Counted from the stretch's first letter, positions 1-6,904 are shown. The stretch is DNA of 14,962 nt from an uncultured Oscillibacter sp. (GCA_910577405.1 CAJTMG010000038.1:1-14962), one strand, 5' to 3'. Numbers and translations are program-made. The notes: a model not told the origin generated them from the sequence alone.

Positions 1-475
1 GGTCGTTGTAGTACACTGGCGGGTTGGGCTGGGCCAGATCCTCCGCTTTGATGCCCGCATACCAGCAGCCTTGATTTTCGCACCAGAACAGCAGATAGTT
101 GCCTGTGACCTCGCCCCAACGCTCCCGGGGCAGGGCGCGTATCTTCGCCAGCTCCGGGTAGTCCTCTTCTCCCGGCTTGCTGAACGTCTCCAGGTCCTCG
201 TCGATGTGATCGTAGGAGAAAGTCAGGCGCTTCTTAAAGGGCTTGGCCTTTTTGTCCGGGATGAATATCTCATGCAGCGCACAGTTCAGGCTGGCCTTGC
301 CGCAGGCGAGATAATATTCCCGCAGAGCGTCGGGAAGCCGTATTCCTGCCGATGACTCATAGGAGGCTATTGTCTTTTCAGAAAATCCTGTTGCCCTTCC
401 CCCCTCAAAGTCGAATAGCGGTTCCGCCCACTGGACCAGTTCAATCGGGGAAATCTGATAATGCTTTCCACTCAT
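1..475 (-). CDS. SUKH (SMI1/KNR4) family protein, 3' end outside window
   Basis: This minus-strand gene starts at the ATG at 475 and runs off the left edge, so about 158 N-terminal residues are visible. A perfect AGGAGG (484-489) sits 8 bases before the start. The translation has the SUKH pattern: a helix-rich start, LPDALREYYLACG around residues 47-59, then NYLLFWCENQGCWYAGI around residues 125-141, and NPPVYYND at the edge. SUKH proteins are often immunity proteins against contact-dependent or polymorphic toxins, but many are orphan housekeeping-like copies. No toxin gene is visible on this side, so an immunity role is only an inference. The out-of-frame ATG at 480 meets a stop at once. A weak promoter candidate lies upstream (508-535). 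Confidence 0.75.
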   Translation of the reverse strand, partial: MSGKHYQISPIELVQWAEPLFDFEGGRATGFSEKTIASYESSAGIRLPDALREYYLACGKASLNCALHEIFIPDKKAKPFKKRLTFSYDHIDEDLETFSKPGEEDYPELAKIRALPRERWGEVTGNYLLFWCENQGCWYAGIKAEDLAQPNPPVYYND

Positions 476-507
476 AGCATCGTCCTCCTGCTGCTTTTGT
501 CGATTCA

Positions 508-535
508 ATATTACTATGTATTAACGGAAATGCCA
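508..535 (-). promoter_or_regulatory. Possible promoter of the SUKH gene
   Basis: On the minus strand a TAATAT -10-like box (508-513) follows a weak -35-like TGGCAT (530-535) with 16 bases between them. It lies about 30 bases before the SUKH start and the region is AT-rich. The -35 match is poor, so this is tentative. Confidence 0.3.
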
Positions 536-558
536 GCCATTTTGCCGAATTGTCCTGC

Positions 559-736
559 TCAAAGTATAGCATCGATATGGGCGATATTCAACCCTTGTTT
601 TTGGACGCTGATCGTAGTGACAAGCAAAATACCGGTATCTACCTGGCGCAGCTTGTTGGGGGTAAACGGCCCCAGTGCATCGGTAAAGCCCCGGGCGTGA
701 TTATACCCCTGCTTGTATGACAATTTTCTTGGGCAT
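559..736 (-). pseudogene. Broken small gene after the flavoprotein, unidentified
   Basis: A strong ribosome site (TAAGGAGG, 746-753) overlapping the flavoprotein stop codon precedes an ATG at 734-736, but that frame stops after 11 codons (MPKKIVIQAGV). A one-base shift opens a second frame from 720 to a stop at 559-561, whose product contains GFTDALGPFTPNKLRQVDTG and LNIAHIDAIL. This looks like the 5' end of a gene once co-transcribed with the flavoprotein, now frameshifted or joined to other sequence. I do not recognise the family. It could also be non-coding spacer with a chance ribosome site. Confidence 0.35.
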
Positions 737-750
737 AGTGCTTTTCCTCC

Positions 751-1296
751 TTAAAACTTCTCTGCCAGAGCCGCCGCCCGTTTACAGCCGTCTGTCTTAG
801 CAATATCACCGACATTCAGCACACCCGGAACCAGAACCTCCCCCACCATCTTCCACTTCATCAGCGCGGCAGAACGTTCCATGGGGACGCGCACACCGTC
901 AAAGACAGACATATCATCTTCTTCACAGCAGGCAATCACAGCACACTCCTTGCCCGCAATATCCTTGCCGCCCACCACAAAGGAGAACAGACGGTCAATG
1001 ACGCCCTTAATCTGCGCGGGGATGGAATACCAGTAAACGGGCATGGAGAAAACCACTGCGTCGGCCTCCAGGATAGCAGGGGCAATCGTGTTGAAGCCGT
1101 CGTCAAAGGAACAGGCTTTTCCAGTCTTAAAGCAGGTTTCACAAGCCCGACAGCCGCCCACATTTTTCAGCGCGGCATCAAAGCGGGTAACAGTATGGCC
1201 TTTCGCCTCCGCCGCCTGGATGAAAGCCTCCGTCATGGCAAAGCTATTGCCCTTCTTTCGAGGACTGCCAGTAATAACAACGATTTTTTTGCACAT
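751..1296 (-). CDS. Iron-sulfur-type flavoprotein / NAD(P)H-dependent FMN reductase family
   Basis: The protein has 181 residues in a flavodoxin-like fold. The N-terminus MCKKIVVITGSPRKKGNS holds the FMN phosphate loop (GSPRKKGNS, residues 10-18), and VFSMPVYWYSIPAQIK near residues 82-97 is the second flavin-contact segment. Cys49, Cys52, Cys55 and Cys62 give the compact CX2CX2CX6C pattern of iron-sulfur flavoproteins, so an Fe-S cluster or redox-active cysteines are possible. I chose the ATG at 1296 because AGGAGGT (1304-1310) lies 8 bases upstream and the GSP motif then sits at the usual distance; a longer open frame starts at 1338 but lacks this. Such genes are often divergent from a HxlR-type redox or electrophile sensor, and a remnant of one is present at 1434. 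The physiological electron acceptor cannot be told from sequence. Confidence 0.85.
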   Translation of the reverse strand: MCKKIVVITGSPRKKGNSFAMTEAFIQAAEAKGHTVTRFDAALKNVGGCRACETCFKTGKACSFDDGFNTIAPAILEADAVVFSMPVYWYSIPAQIKGVIDRLFSFVVGGKDIAGKECAVIACCEEDDMSVFDGVRVPMERSAALMKWKMVGEVLVPGVLNVGDIAKTDGCKRAAALAEKF

Positions 1297-1322
1297 ACAA
1301 AATACCTCCTGTTTTTGTGGGC

Positions 1323-1351
1323 TTGACTTTACCCACATCTAATATTATTGT
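1323..1351 (+). promoter_or_regulatory. Divergent promoter facing the HxlR remnant
   Basis: TTGACT (1323-1328) and TATTGT (1346-1351) are 17 bases apart on the plus strand, reading toward the HxlR fragment. The -10 box shares bases with the -10 of the flavoprotein promoter, an arrangement typical of a regulator transcribed away from its target. Confidence 0.4.
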
Positions 1352-1374
1352 AACAAGAATGAAACTAAAATCAA
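1347..1374 (-). promoter_or_regulatory. Promoter of the flavoprotein gene
   Basis: On the minus strand TTGATT (1369-1374) and TACAAT (1347-1352) are 16 bases apart, about 50 bases before the flavoprotein start. It overlaps an opposing promoter candidate. A small inverted repeat, GTGGG/CCCAC (1317-1321 and 1332-1336), lies between this promoter and the ribosome site. Confidence 0.5.
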
Positions 1375-1399
1375 GTACGCACATATAAGTGTGATACTT
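1373..1399. promoter_or_regulatory. Imperfect dyad, possible HxlR operator
   Basis: AAGTA (1373-1377) and TACTT (1395-1399) flank an inner CACA (1380-1383) and TGTG (1390-1393), giving a near-symmetrical dyad centred at 1386. It abuts the -35 of the flavoprotein promoter. Assignment to a HxlR protein rests on position only. Confidence 0.3.
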
Positions 1400-1433
1400 A
1401 CCCGGAGGAAAGTGTGCTCTGGGCGAACGCTGC

Positions 1434-1515
1434 ATTTCAAAAGAGTGTCTGAACGATACGGGATTCAGCTATACCCTGTCTTTCATCAATGGCAAATACA
1501 AAATGACAATCCTTT
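1434..1515 (+). pseudogene. HxlR-family transcriptional regulator fragment (N-terminal part)
   Basis: The plus-strand frame 1434-1515 encodes ISKECLNDTGFSYTLSFING followed by KYKMTIL and then a stop. This is the characteristic start of HxlR-type winged-helix regulators, which read (C)-x-(GFSYTLSLI)-GGKYK/W-x-x-IL. Nothing that follows resembles the rest of the domain, and no ATG or GTG is in frame upstream, so the gene is broken at both ends. GGAGG at 1404-1408 may be its old ribosome site, with a frameshift in between. It is divergent from the flavoprotein gene, the usual arrangement for a HxlR regulator of a reductase. The family call is firm for so short a piece; function is lost. Confidence 0.65.
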
Positions 1516-1544
1516 GAACATCTGACCCAGATAGGCGCTGTTGA

Positions 1545-1689
1545 CTCAGTCCCTCCAGCTCAAAGGGGTTCTCTCTTTTCGGACCATCCAAAGGCGGCAG
1601 ATTGACCCCTGCGTCAAAGAGCAGCCGGGTGTGCGCGGCGCCGATTTCAACCAGATTCCCGCCGATCTGCTATGTACCGTTACATACAT
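1545..1689 (-). pseudogene. MBL-fold metallohydrolase fragment, frameshifted
   Basis: On the minus strand the ATG at 1689 (GGAGG at 1696-1700) opens MYVTVH. A shifted frame from 1669 continues QIGGNLVEIGAAHTRLLFDA and then GVNLPPLDGPKRENPFELEG. Together these match the N-terminus of RNase J-like or bacterial MBL-fold hydrolases, which start with a short strand, a GGN-E-I segment and LLFDAG before the metal-binding HxHxDH motif. The metal motif and everything after it is missing, so the product would be inactive. Relative to family members four residues appear lost between VH and QIGG, which with 2 leftover bases suggests a 10-base deletion. The fragment runs head-on into the HxlR remnant. Confidence 0.6.
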
Positions 1690-1891
1690 TTTTTGCCTCC
1701 TCCGCCTTATGCAGAATGGTCCGCTGCGCCTTTGTCTGTGACAACGCCACTCATAAAATCAGCCAGAATCGATAAGGGCAGCGACTGTCTGTCCGGTCAT
1801 ATATTGTGAATCTAACAATCCTTACTTCAAAGGGGCGCTGAGGGGCAAAAGCTCGCTTAGCGCTCTTTTCAATCATGGAGGCTCAGGAGAC

Positions 1892-1981
1892 CAGAAGCTG
1901 TGCCGGATGCTCATGGAGGACCTGGACAGCTGCCTGACCCCGACCCAGCGCCGCCTCTGACTGTATTGCGTGGACAAGCCG
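1892..1981 (+). pseudogene. Possible sigma-factor region-4 scrap
   Basis: The frame starting at 1892 reads QKLCRMLMEDLDSCLTPTQR, then RL and a stop, then LYCVDKP in the same frame. The segment resembles the entry to region 4 of sigma-70-like or phage-type sigma factors, which often read LTPTQRRRLLLYV. The helix-turn-helix that should follow is absent. The match is short and may be chance. Confidence 0.25.
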
Positions 1982-2001
1982 AAAATATCAAGCTCCAAAC
2001 T

Positions 2002-2961
2002 TTAGAGCGCCGCATTCCAGAAAGAGCAGCAAAGGGCTTCGATATCGCCGCGCCGTGCCAAGACCTGGAGCCACTCGGCAGGAATAGAATCCCAGCCCCA
2101 GCGAATCCCGGCCAGACCTCCGGCTGCGGCCCCTGTGGTATCGGTATCGTCTCCCAGGTTCACCGCCGCAAGCAGACAATCCTTGTAGCTGTCGAAAGCC
2201 AGCAGACACCAAAGCGCGGCTTCCAGGGTATGGATCACAAAGCCGTCGCTCCGGACCCGCTCTCTGGGCAGGCTCCGGAGGACATTCACGTCCACCCAGC
2301 CGAACTGCTCCAGCCAAGGCGCGAACTCCGGCAGGATGGCATACAGGCCCTTGGCAAAGGCAATTCCTCTCTGCATATCGTCCGGCGCAAAGTGTCCGCA
2401 TAGAAACTCGTTGGCTATGGCACAGTAAATTCCGCAGGAAATCTGGCTGATGGGATGAGCGTGAGTAACTCTGGAGGCCTGATGAATCAACTCATAGGCT
2501 TCCGGTTTGCTGGAGAACTCCGGACCAAAGCGGCAGTGCAGGTAAAGGGCCATAGGGAGAATGCGCATCAGGGAGCCGTTGCCGTTGTCGTACTGCCCCT
2601 GACTGCCGCATTCCAGAGGCGGAGTGCCCCGGCCGTAGCGCGAGAGGGCCTTCTGGGTGGAGATGCCCATATCGAAGACTTTGCCGTGAGCGGTCATGTA
2701 GCCCTCGTCAGCCCAGCGGAAGAAACGGGCCATCATATCACCGCAGTCCACTCCGCACTGGGTCAGGCTTTTCAGAAGGCACAGGGCCATGGAGGTGTCA
2801 TCAGACCAGGTTCCGGCGGGCTGCTGATGGGTTCCGTAGGCCCGCATACCCGTCACAGGCTCCCTGTCCAGACGATCACGGGAACGGAATTCCACTGGCA
2901 CTCCCAGCGCATCTCCCACGGCAAGTCCCAACATGGCAGATTTTACAGTTTCCAGATTCAT
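2002..2961 (-). CDS. ADP-ribosylglycohydrolase (DraG/ARH family)
   Basis: The protein has 319 residues, a usual full length for this family, which hydrolyses ADP-ribose from proteins or other acceptors using two Mg ions. The visible signatures are GLAVGDALGVPVEF at residues 12-25, TWSDDTS at 51-57 (Mg ligands Asp54, Asp55 region), GNGSLMRI at 127-134, and LGDDTDTTGAAAGGLAG at 269-285, which carries the second metal-binding acidic cluster. All key acidic residues are present, so it should be active. The start ATG at 2961 is preceded by AAAGGAG (2969-2975), which overlaps the stop codon of the upstream phosphoesterase; the genes are only 12 bases apart and probably translationally coupled. The acceptor cannot be predicted: arginine in dinitrogenase reductase is known for DraG, but no nitrogenase gene is here. 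Confidence 0.9.
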   Translation of the reverse strand: MNLETVKSAMLGLAVGDALGVPVEFRSRDRLDREPVTGMRAYGTHQQPAGTWSDDTSMALCLLKSLTQCGVDCGDMMARFFRWADEGYMTAHGKVFDMGISTQKALSRYGRGTPPLECGSQGQYDNGNGSLMRILPMALYLHCRFGPEFSSKPEAYELIHQASRVTHAHPISQISCGIYCAIANEFLCGHFAPDDMQRGIAFAKGLYAILPEFAPWLEQFGWVDVNVLRSLPRERVRSDGFVIHTLEAALWCLLAFDSYKDCLLAAVNLGDDTDTTGAAAGGLAGIRWGWDSIPAEWLQVLARRGDIEALCCSFWNAAL

Positions 2962-2973
2962 TTCGTTTCTCCT

Positions 2974-3717
2974 TTACAGCCGAAGCACTTCATTTTTCAG
3001 CAGGACGTATCGATTCTCTATCACGCCGTCCCTATGATAATGGCCCATAAACCAGTATTCAAAGGCGCAGCGTACCCGGACTTCCTCCAGAAACTCGGTC
3101 AGGCAGTCCGAACCGCGGTCCGGAACCAAACCCTTTTGAATGCTGTCCGGCGCGCAGTGGGTAACAATGTAATCCACCTTCCAGCCCACCCGGTCCAGGC
3201 TCTCTCTGGCCGTTTGAAGCTCCTCCGGCGACGGCAGCTCCTGTTCCCACCAGCTGCGGTGATTCACCCGAAAGCGCGCCCCGGAAGACCGCATCCACTG
3301 ATAGTCCTCCAGAAAGGTAGGACTGCCCGGATTCAGGATTCCGTCCGGCGCGTCGTGGGTACTGGCGCCGCCCATAGTAAAGAAGCGCTTCCCATCCAGC
3401 GCAAAGACCTGCCCTCTCATCAGATGCAGGATATTGGGCCGGACTGCCTGCACCTTTCCGCCGCGCCACTCCGTCACCGGAAACCGGGCCAGCATATCAT
3501 AATTTTCATGATTTCCGTCCACAAAGAGCGTCGTAAAGGGCCGTTGGTTCAGGCGGTCCAGCATATCGTTCTCCTTACTGCCGCCCTCCCAGACGCCGCC
3601 GAAATCCCCGCAGATGATCACGCAGTCCTCCCGGGTCAGGGCGTCCAGCTCCGGAAACGCCCCCGCTTCCAGACGGTCAAACTTCCCGTGCGTATCACCA
3701 GTCATAAAAACAGCCAT
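2974..3717 (-). CDS. Calcineurin-like metallophosphoesterase
   Basis: The protein has 247 residues when started from the ATG at 3717; a GTG at 3729 would add four residues. A weak GGTGG lies 8 bases before the ATG, so initiation may depend on coupling to gluQ. The five metallophosphoesterase motifs are intact: GDTHG (residues 7-11), GDFGG (37-41), GNHEN (68-72), THCAP (186-190) and GHYH (225-228), together giving the two-metal ligand set. Substrates of this family range from nucleotides and NAD-derived compounds to nucleic acids and proteins, and cannot be chosen from the sequence. It lies 44 bases after gluQ and 12 bases before the ADP-ribosylglycohydrolase. A fragment of a related gene lies at 14169-14276. 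Confidence 0.88.
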   Translation of the reverse strand: MAVFMTGDTHGKFDRLEAGAFPELDALTREDCVIICGDFGGVWEGGSKENDMLDRLNQRPFTTLFVDGNHENYDMLARFPVTEWRGGKVQAVRPNILHLMRGQVFALDGKRFFTMGGASTHDAPDGILNPGSPTFLEDYQWMRSSGARFRVNHRSWWEQELPSPEELQTARESLDRVGWKVDYIVTHCAPDSIQKGLVPDRGSDCLTEFLEEVRVRCAFEYWFMGHYHRDGVIENRYVLLKNEVLRL

Positions 3718-3761
3718 ACAATACACCACCGTTTCAATTACGAATTATTTTTTCTCATTTA

Positions 3762-4694
3762 CTAAAACTTCTCTGGCAGGCGGATATCCGTACGGGGAAC
3801 CTTTTCCCAGTCAAAATCCGGAACCAGTTCCCATGCCGCTTTCGGTTCACCCGATGGATTCAGGCCCGCCAGCATAGCCAGCTTCCCCAGCAGCACCGAC
3901 GCGGGCATACGGTCCCGGAGAACATCCAAGCCAGCGTCAGCGTTCCGTTTTGAGAGCCTCCGGCCGTCAGGAGCCAGCAAAAGGGGCAGATGGCAGTATG
4001 TTGGCGGCGTCAGTCCCAGCAGATGGCAGAGATATAATTGCCGCGGGGTGGAATCCAGCAAATCCGCGCCCCGGACCACCTCCGTGACACCCATGGCCGC
4101 GTCATCCACCACCACCGCCAATTGATACGCAAACATACCGTCGGACCGCCGCAGGAGAAAGTCCCCGCAATCCCTGGCCAGATGTTCCCGGTACGCCCCC
4201 ATATGTCCGTCCTGGAAGCTCCATTCCTCATCCGGGACACGCAGGCGCAGGGCAGGAGGACGGGTCCGGGCGCGTTCCAGGGCTTCTCCGGGAGTCAGTC
4301 CACGGCATTTCCCACTGTAAATCACCTGTCCGTCCTCCCGGTGAGGCGCGCTGGCCGCATGGAGCTCCGCCCGGGTGCAGAAACAGGGGTATGTCAGAGC
4401 CTTGATCCGCTCCAACGCCGCCTGATACAGTTCCGTACGCTGGCTCTGGAAATACGGCCCGTGTCCCCCATCCGCGCCGGGTCCTTCGTCCCAATCCAGC
4501 CCCAGCCAGAGCAAATCCTCCATCATCTGTTCTGCATAGCGCATGGGGCACCGGGCCGTGTCCAGATCTTCAATCCGCAGCACAATCCGTCCTCCCTGCT
4601 TCCGCGCGCTGAGCCAGGCCAGCAGACAGCAGAGGATATTCCCCAGATGAATCCGCCCGCTGGGTGACGGCGCAAACCGGCCTGTGACCTCCAT
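3762..4694 (-). CDS. gluQ: Glutamyl-Q tRNA(Asp) synthetase
   Basis: The protein has 310 residues and is a truncated glutamyl-tRNA synthetase-like enzyme that attaches glutamate to queuosine at position 34 of tRNA-Asp. It has only the catalytic Rossmann domain and lacks the anticodon-binding half. GRFAPSPSGRIHLGN (residues 5-19) contains the HIGH-type signature, LRIEDLDTARC (39-49) is the family-typical strand, and RLSKRN (246-251) is the KMSKS equivalent. Cys104, Cys106, Tyr126 and Cys130 form the zinc site that distinguishes GluQ from full GluRS. The start ATG at 4694 has AAAGGAGG (4701-4708) 6 bases upstream. A terminator hairpin lies just before it on the same strand, so gluQ must use readthrough or a promoter I could not define. 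In many bacteria gluQ sits near dksA; here it leads a phosphoesterase and an ADP-ribosylglycohydrolase. Confidence 0.93.
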   Translation of the reverse strand: MEVTGRFAPSPSGRIHLGNILCCLLAWLSARKQGGRIVLRIEDLDTARCPMRYAEQMMEDLLWLGLDWDEGPGADGGHGPYFQSQRTELYQAALERIKALTYPCFCTRAELHAASAPHREDGQVIYSGKCRGLTPGEALERARTRPPALRLRVPDEEWSFQDGHMGAYREHLARDCGDFLLRRSDGMFAYQLAVVVDDAAMGVTEVVRGADLLDSTPRQLYLCHLLGLTPPTYCHLPLLLAPDGRRLSKRNADAGLDVLRDRMPASVLLGKLAMLAGLNPSGEPKAAWELVPDFDWEKVPRTDIRLPEKF

Positions 4695-4720
4695 AACGGG
4701 CCTCCTTTCCGCCGGATATG

Positions 4721-4754
4721 GAAAACGGCTCCAAAGTCAAACTCTGGAACCGTT
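4721..4754 (-). terminator. Rho-independent terminator after yloV
   Basis: On the minus strand the RNA forms a 13-pair stem (4742-4754 with 4724-4736, including two G-U pairs) around the loop UUUGA, followed by four U residues. It lies between the yloV stop at 4763 and the gluQ ribosome site. Confidence 0.75.
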
Positions 4755-4762
4755 CTCTGGCG

Positions 4763-6442
4763 TTATTCCATAGAAATAATATAGTAGTATACAGGCTGAC
4801 CGCCGGCAAGCACCATCACTTCCGCGTCCGGGCAGGCGTTCTGGAAAACCTCCCCGGCTTTCTGGGCTTCATCCTCGGCCACGTCCTCCCCGAAGTAAAG
4901 GGAAATAAACGACGCCTGACGGTCTGCTGCATCTGCGGCCAGCTTCTCCAGCAGCGCGGGCAGGGAACCGTCTGTGCCGAACAGCTTCCCCTCTTCCAGG
5001 GCCAGATAATCCCCTTCTTTGATCGCGAAGCCGTCAAAATCGGAATCTCTCGCGGCATAGGTGATCTGGGCCGTTGTCACGCTGGCAAGGCATTCGTTCA
5101 TAGCATCCGTGATATCCTGGGAACTTCCGGCGTCGAAATCCACATTCATCATAGCGGTAATCCCCTGGGGCACGGTCTTTGTAGGAATCACCACTACATT
5201 CTTTTCTGTCAGGCCCACGCACTGCTGAGCGGCCATAATAATATTCCCGTTATTCGGCAGGATGAACACGGTTTCCGCCGGCACCTTATCCACGCCCTCC
5301 AGGATGCTCTCTGTAGAGGGATTCATGGTCTGTCCGCCGGAAACCACCGCGTCCACGCCCAGATCCTGGAACACATTCGCCAATCCGTCCCCGGCGCAGA
5401 CAGCCAGGAAGCCATATTTCTTCTCCGGAGCGGCCACGGTATGCCCTTCAGATTCTCCCTCTGTCTCTTCCATCTCCAGGTCATCCACGCTCTGGGCCTT
5501 TTTCCCCGCGGCAACGTCCTCGTACTGGGTGCGCATATTCTCTATCTTTGCCAGCTCCAAAGTACCGTAACGCTGGGCCTCGGTCAGGGCGCTTCCGGGA
5601 ATATTGGTATGGACGTGGACCTTGAACGCTTCATCGTCCTCGCCGATCACCAGACTGTCGCCAATACTGTTCAGGTAAGACCGCAGAGGTTCCAGGTCTA
5701 CTTCCACACGGGATTTCCGGACAATGAAGACGGTATCAAAGGCGAAGGTAATTTCCTCCCCGGCGAAGACCTCGAAATCGGCCTTGGTTTTTTCCGGCGC
5801 GGCGTCCCCGTCGACTTCCGGCAGAGGTTCTCCCCGGACGGCAGCCAGCATACCCTCCAGAATCAGCAGGTAGCCCTTGCCGCCGGCGTCCACCACCCCG
5901 GCCTTTTTCAGCACGGGATTCATCTCGGTGGTTTGGTCAAGGGTCTGCCGGCCTTCCTCAATAGCGGCTTCCAGCACGGCTTCCAGGCTCTGCCCCCCGG
6001 CTGCGGCGTCCACGGCCTGTTTTGCCGCCAGACGGGACACAGTCAGCACGGTGCCTTCGGCAGGCTTCATCACGGCCTTGTACGCAGCGGAAACGCCCTC
6101 CTGCATAGCGGCGGCAAATTCGGCAGACCCGGCGGTTTCCTTCCCTTTCAGGCCCTTGGACAGGCCCCGGAACAGCAGGGAGAGAATCACGCCGGAATTC
6201 CCCCTGGCCCCACGAAGCAAGGCGGAGGCGGTAATGGACGCGGCCTGGTCCACGGCGGCGGGGGTGGTCTTTCGGAGTTCCGCAACGGCAGCGGCAATGG
6301 TCATGGACATATTGGTGCCCGTGTCGCCGTCTGGAACAGGGAAGACGTTCAGGTCGTTGATGGCCTGTTTCTGTGCGGTGATGGCGGCGGCGCCGTGAAG
6401 AATCATCTCCTTGAAGAGGGCGCCGGTGATTTGTTCATTCAT
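4763..6442 (-). CDS. yloV: DhaL/FakA-type kinase-like protein YloV
   Basis: The protein has 559 residues, close to Bacillus YloV and staphylococcal FakA. The N-terminal DhaL (DAK2) domain covers residues 1 to about 200, with the Mg-ATP loop NVFPVPDGDTGTNMSMT (32-48, Asp38 and Asp40), ARGNSGVILS (79-88) and AGVVDAGGKGY (181-191). The middle and C-terminal domains follow the FakA plan and contain MNPSTESI and FILPNNGNI segments. In the known systems FakA phosphorylates fatty acids held by a FakB partner; no fakB is in view. The ATG at 6442 was chosen over an upstream extension because TGAGGAGG, which includes the yloU stop codon, lies just before it. A yloU-yloV pair is the classical Firmicutes arrangement. 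It ends at a hairpin terminator. Confidence 0.9.
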   Translation of the reverse strand: MNEQITGALFKEMILHGAAAITAQKQAINDLNVFPVPDGDTGTNMSMTIAAAVAELRKTTPAAVDQAASITASALLRGARGNSGVILSLLFRGLSKGLKGKETAGSAEFAAAMQEGVSAAYKAVMKPAEGTVLTVSRLAAKQAVDAAAGGQSLEAVLEAAIEEGRQTLDQTTEMNPVLKKAGVVDAGGKGYLLILEGMLAAVRGEPLPEVDGDAAPEKTKADFEVFAGEEITFAFDTVFIVRKSRVEVDLEPLRSYLNSIGDSLVIGEDDEAFKVHVHTNIPGSALTEAQRYGTLELAKIENMRTQYEDVAAGKKAQSVDDLEMEETEGESEGHTVAAPEKKYGFLAVCAGDGLANVFQDLGVDAVVSGGQTMNPSTESILEGVDKVPAETVFILPNNGNIIMAAQQCVGLTEKNVVVIPTKTVPQGITAMMNVDFDAGSSQDITDAMNECLASVTTAQITYAARDSDFDGFAIKEGDYLALEEGKLFGTDGSLPALLEKLAADAADRQASFISLYFGEDVAEDEAQKAGEVFQNACPDAEVMVLAGGQPVYYYIISME

Positions 6443-6453
6443 ATCCTTCCTCC

Positions 6454-6804
6454 TCACAGGGTCATGGAATCCACGCACACGTCCACGGCCCTGACGGACA
6501 CGCCCGTGTTTTTCGTCACCACGTAGCGCACCTCGTTCATGATGGAACGGCACACCGCAGGCAAATTCACGCCGTTTTCCACAATGATATGCAGCTCGAT
6601 GGAAATGGAATTATCTTCATGGTAGGTGATGCTCACGCCCTTGCTCATGGCCTCCCGGCGCAGCAAGTGGACCAGCCCGTCGGTCATTGAGCGGAAGGCC
6701 ATGCCCTTCACACCGAAGCAGTTTGTCGCGGCCATTCCGGTGATGTTGGAAAACACCGCGCTGCTGACGGAGATCTCACCTTGTTCAGACTTGAATTGGA
6801 TCAT
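6454..6804 (-). CDS. yloU: Asp23/Gls24 family envelope-stress protein YloU
   Basis: The protein has 116 residues. It reads as a single Asp23 domain: GEISVSSAVFSNITGMAATN at the start, GVKGM (32-36), SISIELHIIVENGVNLPAV in the middle and the closing VRAVDVCVDSM. Members are small cytoplasmic or membrane-anchored proteins linked to envelope and alkaline stress; this one has no membrane segment. The ATG at 6804 follows AAAGGA (6812-6817). Its stop codon is part of the yloV ribosome site, which suggests coupled translation. The pair is transcribed from the strong promoter at 6876-6904. Confidence 0.9.
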   Translation of the reverse strand: MIQFKSEQGEISVSSAVFSNITGMAATNCFGVKGMAFRSMTDGLVHLLRREAMSKGVSITYHEDNSISIELHIIVENGVNLPAVCRSIMNEVRYVVTKNTGVSVRAVDVCVDSMTL

Positions 6805-6875
6805 GAGAACATCCTTTCTTTCAAGGGATTGGGCGGGAACTTACACATCCCCGCAAATCTGTATACATCATTAGC

Positions 6876-6904
6876 ATTATAAACGATTTCCTCCCAAAGT
6901 ACAA
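6876..6904 (-). promoter_or_regulatory. Promoter of yloU-yloV
   Basis: On the minus strand TTGTAC (6899-6904) and a perfect TATAAT (6876-6881) are separated by 17 bases. The expected start of transcription near 6868 leaves a leader of about 65 bases before yloU. Confidence 0.75.

Noticed and set aside
2455..3765. A 436-codon open frame on the plus strand
   Set aside because: It lies antisense across the ADP-ribosylglycohydrolase and phosphoesterase, both of which have complete motif sets; its product shows no family features.
4718..6526. A 602-codon open frame on the plus strand
   Set aside because: It is antisense to yloV, has no ribosome site, and its product is rich in His, Gly and Pro with no domain; a frame shadow of a GC-rich gene.
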